Source: Glandiceps talaboti | Lineage: Eukaryota; Hemichordata; Enteropneusta; Spengelidae | Direction: 5' to 3' | Assembly: GCF_964340395.1 (NCBI RefSeq) | Contig: NC_135556.1 | Span: 21,767,723 to 21,831,722, forward strand | Length of the DNA: 64,000 bases | Notes under the pieces: model-generated | What the model was told of the DNA's origin: nothing | The model's database searches: none | What the model saw: the letters and a program-made list of their open reading frames with translations, nothing else | Position numbers and translations under genes: made by a program | In this document: piece by piece, positions 56,968 to 64,000 of the stretch | Layout of the letters: each line of letters starts with the position of its first letter | Position numbering within the stretch: position 1 is the first letter of the stretch

Positions 56968-57317
56968 TTAAAGCTGCACTAGTTGCAACTGGAACGGTTT
57001 TTTAAAAATGTTTTTGTTAATTACAATAACTTACTAAATATCGCACACCGTGAACAGTATTGCATCACCTGTAGGTAAACGTATTTTTCGTAGCTGTTTA
57101 CACGATAAATCAAATCAAATTGATTTTGGGGGCCTCACCCAAAATCAGCACGCTCAACGGCGATCATGATTTACACCTGTTTATGTACTGCTTATGGGTA
57201 ATCGACCATAAATAAACAGATATCTGTGTCTGTAAGTAATTGACTAAGTAATTGATCGTGAATATATCTTTGATTATTTGATGAAAAGTGTCCCAGTTGC
57301 AGTTAGTGCAGGTTTAA
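56968..57317. mobile_element. MITE-like element with TTAA-type ends
   Basis: The left end TTAAAGCTGCACTAGTTGCA then ACTGGAAC is mirrored by the right end, whose reverse complement reads TTAAACCTGCACTAACTGCA then ACTGGGAC. It is about 350 bp, without a coding frame. TTAA at both edges fits piggyBac-like insertion. An internal hairpin (GATTTTGGGGG...CACCCAAAATC) lies near 57122-57150. Confidence 0.68.
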
Positions 57318-57782
57318 ACGTAAGTATCACTTTCACGCTGATTTGAAAGGTATAACTCGACCTCATAACAGAATTTCTTAGAATGCATAACATGTTATAG
57401 TTTTCATTCTTTTTCTGTCTAAATCGGATATAGTAAGATTGAAATGCATAATCTCGAATACCCGCTCAGCATGGACGGATCTAGTGCAATCTTTAACGAA
57501 CAGTACAGACACAATTCATGTTTTTTTCATGTGTCAGTGATCGCAGTATCTAAATTTAGAGATCCAGAGGGGATTACCATGTGCAGGACAGTTCACTTTC
57601 TACTTAATGATGCCATTATTCAAGACTGCGGGAGATAGATACTCTCTTGCATTCGCATTTCAATGTTACAGGAAGTATAAGATTCTCAAGAGAACAAGTT
57701 TTGAATAACTGCAAATCTTAATACAACGTCTATAAAACGTGATAAGGGGTCTTCAGTAAGTACAGGGATGTTGTGTAGGAGG

Positions 57783-57824
57783 AATGGGGTGACTTTATAC
57801 AAATAAGTATAAAGTCACCCCATT
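57783..57824. repeat. 18-bp perfect hairpin with 6-base loop
   Basis: AATGGGGTGACTTTATAC, loop AAATAA, GTATAAAGTCACCCCATT. The stem is perfect. It is shorter than a usual pre-miRNA. Confidence 0.85.
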
Positions 57825-59716
57825 ACAATACTTTGAGTTAATTTTTTTATTTGGATATTCCACTGCCGCCCCCGTTGTGCCATGATTATACTATCAGAAC
57901 ATATCAGTCAAATCACTACTTACAACCATGCAGTGACTCGTTTTAGAGAAAGGAAATCGGGGGAGGGACACTGGTCTTGATTTCCCCTCGAGACTCAACT
58001 TATATAATTACAGAAGGCTTCCTAATTCCTGATCTAGATTCGGTCGTTCAACTAAGCTGCCATTTTACTAGAACTCATTCCAGCAATACTGATACGTAAT
58101 TTCTCATTATTTGATTAATAAACTAAACCCTGATAGCGGTATCTCTGTACTGTGTCGGCTTTTTTTATTACATTAGCAATAAGCGAAATGCACGCTCTTA
58201 ACATTACTAGAAACGACATTAGCAAGAATTGATTGATATCTCATCCTGAGTAGAGTTGAATTATTGGTGTATAAAATCGCAGTCCTCAATTACCAGGAAC
58301 AGACAAAGTGTAAGTTTATATGTCCGCTTAATGGATGAGAAATTGTCCGTATGATGAATGAGACAATAAATACTTGTATAGACATTCCAGTTGCTTCAAT
58401 CGTGTAGTTGCTAAAATATTCAATATCTCTTCATTGGATTATGCAAAACGTAAATGAGAAAGACTCGGAAAACGAAGGCGCTTTAATTATTATCAATACG
58501 TCGACAAATATGATGTTGTAACTTGATTCAGTCATAAACACTTACACGAGGAAATGTCGTGTTATTCCACCTAACCGCAAATAAAATTGTGAAAATTGTT
58601 AAACGATGACAGCACGTCGAATGGTTTACTAATATGTATCTATTAACGGTATGATATAGCTAAGGCCATCCTACAAACACAATAATAACCATGATTTTAA
58701 TATCCTTCTCAGTCCGTCGCAATCCAATTTCGATTGCCAATAACATACCGTAATCGTCGAAAACCTAAAGGCGAAAGTAAATATATATCAAACAGAGGAT
58801 TGACGATGAGACTACAAACTAATCACACAACCAATTTGCCACTTTCTTTTAATAGTAAACATTAAAGTAAAAAAGGGCAAAGTAGTATATGTTTTGGTTT
58901 TTGTTGGGGGGTAGGCTTTTCAAGATGATATACCAAACGAATGAGGCCACATGGGAAATAAAATTTCTGCAGAACCTTGTGTCAATATTAGTTAGATTTC
59001 AAATTTCATTATTCTGTTGAGCCTTCGGCAGTGACACATAGGTATAGAACAATCGACCCAGCTAATGCTGTATGTAAACCAAATCCATCGAGGCTTCAAA
59101 CAGACTGAAACTTATAACGCAGAACCTACTCATATTAGATGATAACGACATTGACTGTAGTGGCAGCTTCTATAATATTCAACGCCGACAAACAGATGTG
59201 GTTCTTCATATTAACATATCGTAACCCTGAATTATGCACATCGAGAGGGGTTAGCAAATTAGCAACAGATGAAAAAGAAATGATGTTTATGGATAGTTGA
59301 AGGTATATTGATAGACAGTGTCAGTTGCAAATGTCTAGCGTGTCTTTCGTGTGCATATGTAATTACTGAAAAGAAAAATAGGATGCTGCAATTATATGGC
59401 GGTTGAAGGATGCCACGGCGATAAGTATATTGCCTTGCTTGATAACGAGCTGTATTAGAAACATAACCATTGTATCTGAATCGAAACATTACTATGTTTG
59501 AATAGGTAACTTGCAAACCCGCCAAATTGAATGTTGCATCATGGGAAATGGGATGATAAATGCTAATCAATTAGTATTGTAAACAATATTTGTACATTGT
59601 TTGTAATCACAAATAATCAATTTATAGTTACCCTGACCTTTGTTGGAGGTTTATTTCATCAGTCGCTCCAGATTAGGTATTACAATAACCACAGATAATC
59701 CCATAATCCTTTGCGT

Positions 59717-59717
59717 C

Positions 59718-59756
<39 letters not shown>

Positions 59757-59790
59757 GAAAGACAGACAGAGAAAGACAGACAGAGAAAGA
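59717..59790. repeat. (CAGA)n microsatellite with GAAAGACAGA extension
   Basis: About nine CAGA units, then three GACAGACAGAGAAA repeats. Confidence 0.95.
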
Positions 59791-60171
59791 CAGGGACAGA
59801 AAGAATTTTCCAATATACCTGTGTAGGTATATGTTTGTGTACATCAATTGCATACATATTACAAAACAAAAACTTATGCAAATATTGTCAATGTAAATCT
59901 CATTATTGCTTGCTATTGGTATTATATTGCACCGTGTGTAGTCAGAGCAATATGGAATGGAGTATAAATTCAATACGGCTTTGTAGTTTAATTCCGCCTA
60001 CGTTCATCCATATGCCTATAGATGTATCCATCGTCCATTCTATGTTAATTCTTCCATATATCTCGCAAATATATCATTCTGCATTCGTATGATGCTGGAA
60101 ACGATCCAAACGTATTTCAGAATATATTTATCGAAAGTCAATATGACACCGTAAACGTATTCATAAGTGAC

Positions 60172-60411
60172 TAAAGGCTAAACTCTAAATATAGCAAAAC
60201 TCTCAAGGCTAAACTCTAAATACAGCAAAACTCAAAAGGCTAAATTCTAAAACAGCAAAACTCTACAGGCTAAACTCGAAAACAACAAAACTCTCAAGGC
60301 TAAACTCTAAATACAGCAAAACCTTAGAGGCTAAACTCTAAAACAGCAAAACTCTAAAGGCTAAACTCTAAATACAGCAAAACACTAAAGGCTAAACTCT
60401 AAAACAGCAAA
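60172..60411. repeat. Minisatellite, unit about 28-32 bp, eight copies
   Basis: Each unit reads about AAGGCTAAACTCTAAATACA then GCAAAACTCT. Units carry either AAATACAGC or the shorter AAAACAGC core; the last four alternate between the two forms. Confidence 0.92.
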
Positions 60412-60851
60412 GAAGAACATAGGTTTCATGTTCTACATCTGCATATTATTAATATTCGTACTTCTGATGCCGTAAGGCAGGGTTTGTAACTGCAAAGTAG
60501 TCAAACGGTTAACAAGTTCATTACTCCACTTTATACCTGTAAAGGAGCTAAACAACACCCAATATGTTGCGTACAAATAACTGATCGAATGATTTCTAAT
60601 CGTAATTAAACCGATGAAAGATTGTTTTCATTTTTTTGTACCTTTTATTTGATCTTTACGGGAATAGAACAGATGTTATGGTTTGTAATCAATGGTTGTA
60701 TTATCTGAAATAGGTCGGTAACGATTCCCAGACAAAGATTACAATTGCTACTTTTAAATTGTCAATCTGAATGAACAAAAGTCTTTTTATGTGAAATATC
60801 TGAGGCTTAATTATAGTAAATGGGGAATCCTCTCGAGTACGAAGCCTGTTT

Positions 60852-61084
60852 TGTGTTGTGTTGTGTTGTGTTGTGTTGTGTTGTGTTGTGTTGTGTCGTG
60901 TCGTGTTGTGTCGTGTCGTGTCGTGTCGTGTACTGTGTTGTGTTGTTCTTGTTGTGTCATGTTGTTCTTGTGTCGTGTTCTTGTGTTGTGCTGTAACTAG
61001 TATAGGCTATGGGTGTTTACTTACTGTGCTCTGTTGTGCTGTACTGTACTGTATTGTACTGTACTGTGCTGTGCTGAGTTGAGT
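60852..61084. repeat. Pentanucleotide (TGTGT/TCGTG)n and (TGTAC)n arrays
   Basis: TTGTG units pass into TCGTG and TTCTTG variants (60852-60990); a second patch of TGTAC/TGTGC units lies at 61027-61084. Confidence 0.92.
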
Positions 61085-64000
61085 CAAGAGTGATGCAGTT
61101 TACAAAATAGTGTACGTATGGTGCAGTATAACACATTTTGTTAAATGTTTCATCAAACAATTTGCAGTTAAAACTGGTCATCCTGATACGTTCGGTATAT
61201 AAGGATTGCCTACTGTGGGGTCATTACCTTTCTGGAACGGTGCACAATTGGATGGTGGGTGTGGTTAACATGTATGTATGTGTTTATATAGATGACGTAT
61301 ACGTATACGATGCTGTAATGACAGTTTAGCGTGGTGCTGTTTGATCAACAACGATGCTACGTGGTGTGACATTTATACTTGAGAAGGAAGGCCAGACTGA
61401 GACTGTGGTTTACACAGCGCAATGTTGACTTTAGTTTCGTTAAATTTGATCCTTTCTACTTAACGAAATTCATATAAACTTATCGAACGAACATTTCATC
61501 ATGAAAAACGCTACCATCTATTGGTTTATCAGTTACTGAATGGACAATGCGCCGGACGGTATTTTACCCACAATTCTCTCTGATTTGTATGCTTTTTCAA
61601 GCACAACATTTACGTTTCAGTTATATGTAACAATGGTATGTTCATGATTAGAAAGGAAAGTTTAAATTTTATTTTGCATACATACACATTTTTCCAACAA
61701 CCAAATAAAATACGTGCTTCGAATAAAGTACTTTTTAACTTGAAGATATCACAAACTTGGGGAGTGAGTCTGTACAAAGAGTCTTGTAAATGTCTTTTTT
61801 TATATATCAAACCCATTCAATATCGTTCGTGCAGATATAATAGGTGCACATATTGTCTTTAGTTTCCTTGTAACTATTCTGCATGTCTTTCAAAGACAAG
61901 ACTGTTGAACAAATTGTAAAATTACTGTTTCTTTCTCCATAAAATCATTGATGTCTGAACCAATAGAAATGGGCACATGACAGAGGTATAAAATGTGATC
62001 AATCACATCAGATGTGGTTCATTGACTTACATGCAACACCCCAACGTCACCGATGTTGACAGATATTAAACCATCGTACGTTATCATCCATCATAGAAAA
62101 GTACTTACTTGGGTACCAATTTTCCTGAAAATCAGAATAAGTTTGCCATTTGAAAGCTTGCTCCCGGTGGGGATTTCGCCGTCAAGGAAATTGATAATCT
62201 CCCCCCACCCCATAGAATTAACACAGTATTTGACTGTCATGTCGGATTCTAAATGGCTAAATTTCAATATTTCACCTGTATTTAAACAATTTGGTGTGGT
62301 GAGCGTTCATTTGTTTTGCTTTAAATTATTAAGACTAAGAATTGGGTAAGCGTTTTCTTGAACAAATAACGTTACAAAAAGTTTTTTTTTAAATTTCTAA
62401 GGGAATACAACACTGAATATACTAATTAAAATGCTTTGGAAACATATACATGAAATATGAGTCGGAGCATTTTAATTGAGTTCTGGGTAAAAATTAGTAA
62501 TTTGAGTCATGTGTCTACACAGATGGCTAAGATAGCATTGTTCTAAATACCAAAAATATCGTCAGCTCTGAACGCTAAGTATGTTTGATATTTTTCCAGC
62601 TGTTCAAATTATTTCTCTGGTCCATGTAAAACACAATTAATAAGATTATATCTCATAATAGTACATTGGTAAAGATATGTCACAAAATTGTCGTTGTAAT
62701 TGTTCTACAGGAGGATAAACTAATAAAGACATCATTCCGTTCAATTGAAGTCCCAATTTCCACTTAGAGAGAGCAATTACTTCAAAGGTCAACAATCCCA
62801 CTCTCAGTCATCTGAATACAATAAGTATAGAAATACCCATGTACTTGTTTAAATCATTAACAGCTGTTACGCTGTCTTGCATAGTCAATCAACCCCATCC
62901 ATTGAACGTCTAGATGTAGTATTAGTCTGTACAAGGTCTGCTGTTGATAAATAATTCATTTGCCAGGGATCAGCCATCTAATTGCTTTGCATAATTGAAA
63001 TTTGTGCACCTATCTTTTCGTACGTTACTCATGATAAAACCAATTTCTTGGTTCAAATCATTTTCAATTATAGCTATTATGATACATGTATATACCTGTA
63101 TTTTAATCGAATATGGCTTTCGCAGTCAACAAACATAAGTGAGAATTGGACAGCTGAATGACATACACAAATTGATACAATTTGCAAATCCTGGACAGGT
63201 GTAGGCGTAGTTATCGTCCATTTAACGATAAGCTGCCCAGGTGATGTTTTCAACCAATGTTGATATAACATAACAACGCCGGTAATATTGACACGAGTTA
63301 CTATAATGTTTAACTGTAATTCATATATCGGCGTCACATAATTGATAACTGTTATGCCTTATTTATGTATAATTAGCCATTATAGTCTCAAGTATAGAAC
63401 ACATATACGTTTTTACATTTCGTGATTTTATCTCTTGAATGTTATTTTTCATAGCTGGAATTGGAATTATCGAGAGCGTAACCATATAAACCTGGAAACA
63501 AGTTAAATATTCAGAAACTAACAACATGTATGTCCACTTTCTTAGAAGTTCCAAGACTTTTTTGCCACTGGATTTTGATATTCAAGTCATACCGTATATG
63601 TATCAGTGTGGACTATAAAAGAGATTTAATGACGAGATGCGCTCTGATACACCCAAGAGGCATATAAGAGTTTACATTTGAAGTCTTTCAAAACATTCAG
63701 TTTCTCCCTTAATAGGTTGACTGAAGTGTAGAGTAGGGCGAGGCAATCAGATAAATGAGACGAACTGACATAAACATATATAATTGATTGGGTGACAAAA
63801 CTTACAATTCAATTTCAGGGTTGGTTAGGTCATTGTCGAGAATCTAAATGCAGAGTAAATCATCTCTGCAAAACACTTCAGCACTAAATTTAAACAACAT
63901 TCTCGTTACATTAAATGAAGTATACACTATATTCTAATGACACATTTAACGAGAGATCGCAGGAGATATTTTTTTATGATATTTTCTGCTGCACCTGTAG

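Larger units (their letters stand above)
57318..64000. other. Gene-poor right end
   Basis: Only short frames without recognisable domains; contains a small hairpin (57783-57824), microsatellites and a 30-bp minisatellite. No exon could be supported. Confidence 0.5.

Noticed and set aside
60172-60411. Regularly spaced repeat considered as a CRISPR-like array
   Set aside because: There are no unique spacers: units abut each other, and the sequence is animal nuclear DNA. It is a minisatellite.

Overview
This is eukaryotic nuclear DNA, most likely from a marine invertebrate animal. The genes are split into small exons joined by GT-AG introns of about 0.1 to 4 kb. The sequence is AT-rich and crowded with di- and tetranucleotide microsatellites and short inverted-repeat transposon remnants. 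The secreted modules found here (PAN/apple, EGF, a GCW-type WSC-like module, and a SUEL rhamnose-binding lectin) occur together in cnidarians, molluscs, lancelets and hemichordates. I cannot fix the phylum. No rRNA, tRNA, CRISPR array, long reverse-transcriptase frame or virus-like element was recognised.

Left third (about 2.1-21 kb, plus strand): two tandem paralogous genes for small secreted proteins, built on the same plan. Each has a signal-peptide exon (ending in phase 1), a PAN/apple exon (ending in phase 0), an EGF exon (ending in phase 1), and then a variable C-terminal exon. Gene A (2082-8691) ends in a short acidic tail. Gene B (12322-18087 or on to 20130/21009) has two phase-compatible, stop-containing last exons. 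One encodes a GCW/WSC-like module (17786-18087) and the other a SUEL lectin (19841 onward). Gene B may therefore swap its C-terminal module by alternative last-exon choice. The exon models close in frame at 537, 789 and 777/780 nt.

Middle (about 26.9-38.7 kb, minus strand): two tandem SLC16-type (monocarboxylate-transporter-like) major facilitator genes, C (30548 to 26899) and D (38716 to 33017). They share an identical exon plan of 208, 144, 918-921 and 140-149 nt, with all introns in phase 1. They give 473- and 469-residue proteins that both start MPKQS. A long GA/CT array sits in intron 2 of both.

Between and around the genes are several MITE-like families with terminal inverted repeats, a tRNA-derived SINE, a 149-bp perfect palindrome set between (TA)n arrays, a 105-bp near-perfect hairpin, a 228/229-bp nearly identical dispersed repeat, and three larger tandem-repeat blocks. 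From about 38.7 kb to the right end (25 kb) I see no supportable gene, only repeats and unique AT-rich sequence. Exon calls rest on reading frame, splice consensus, phase agreement and comparison between the paralogues within the window; no transcript data were available.
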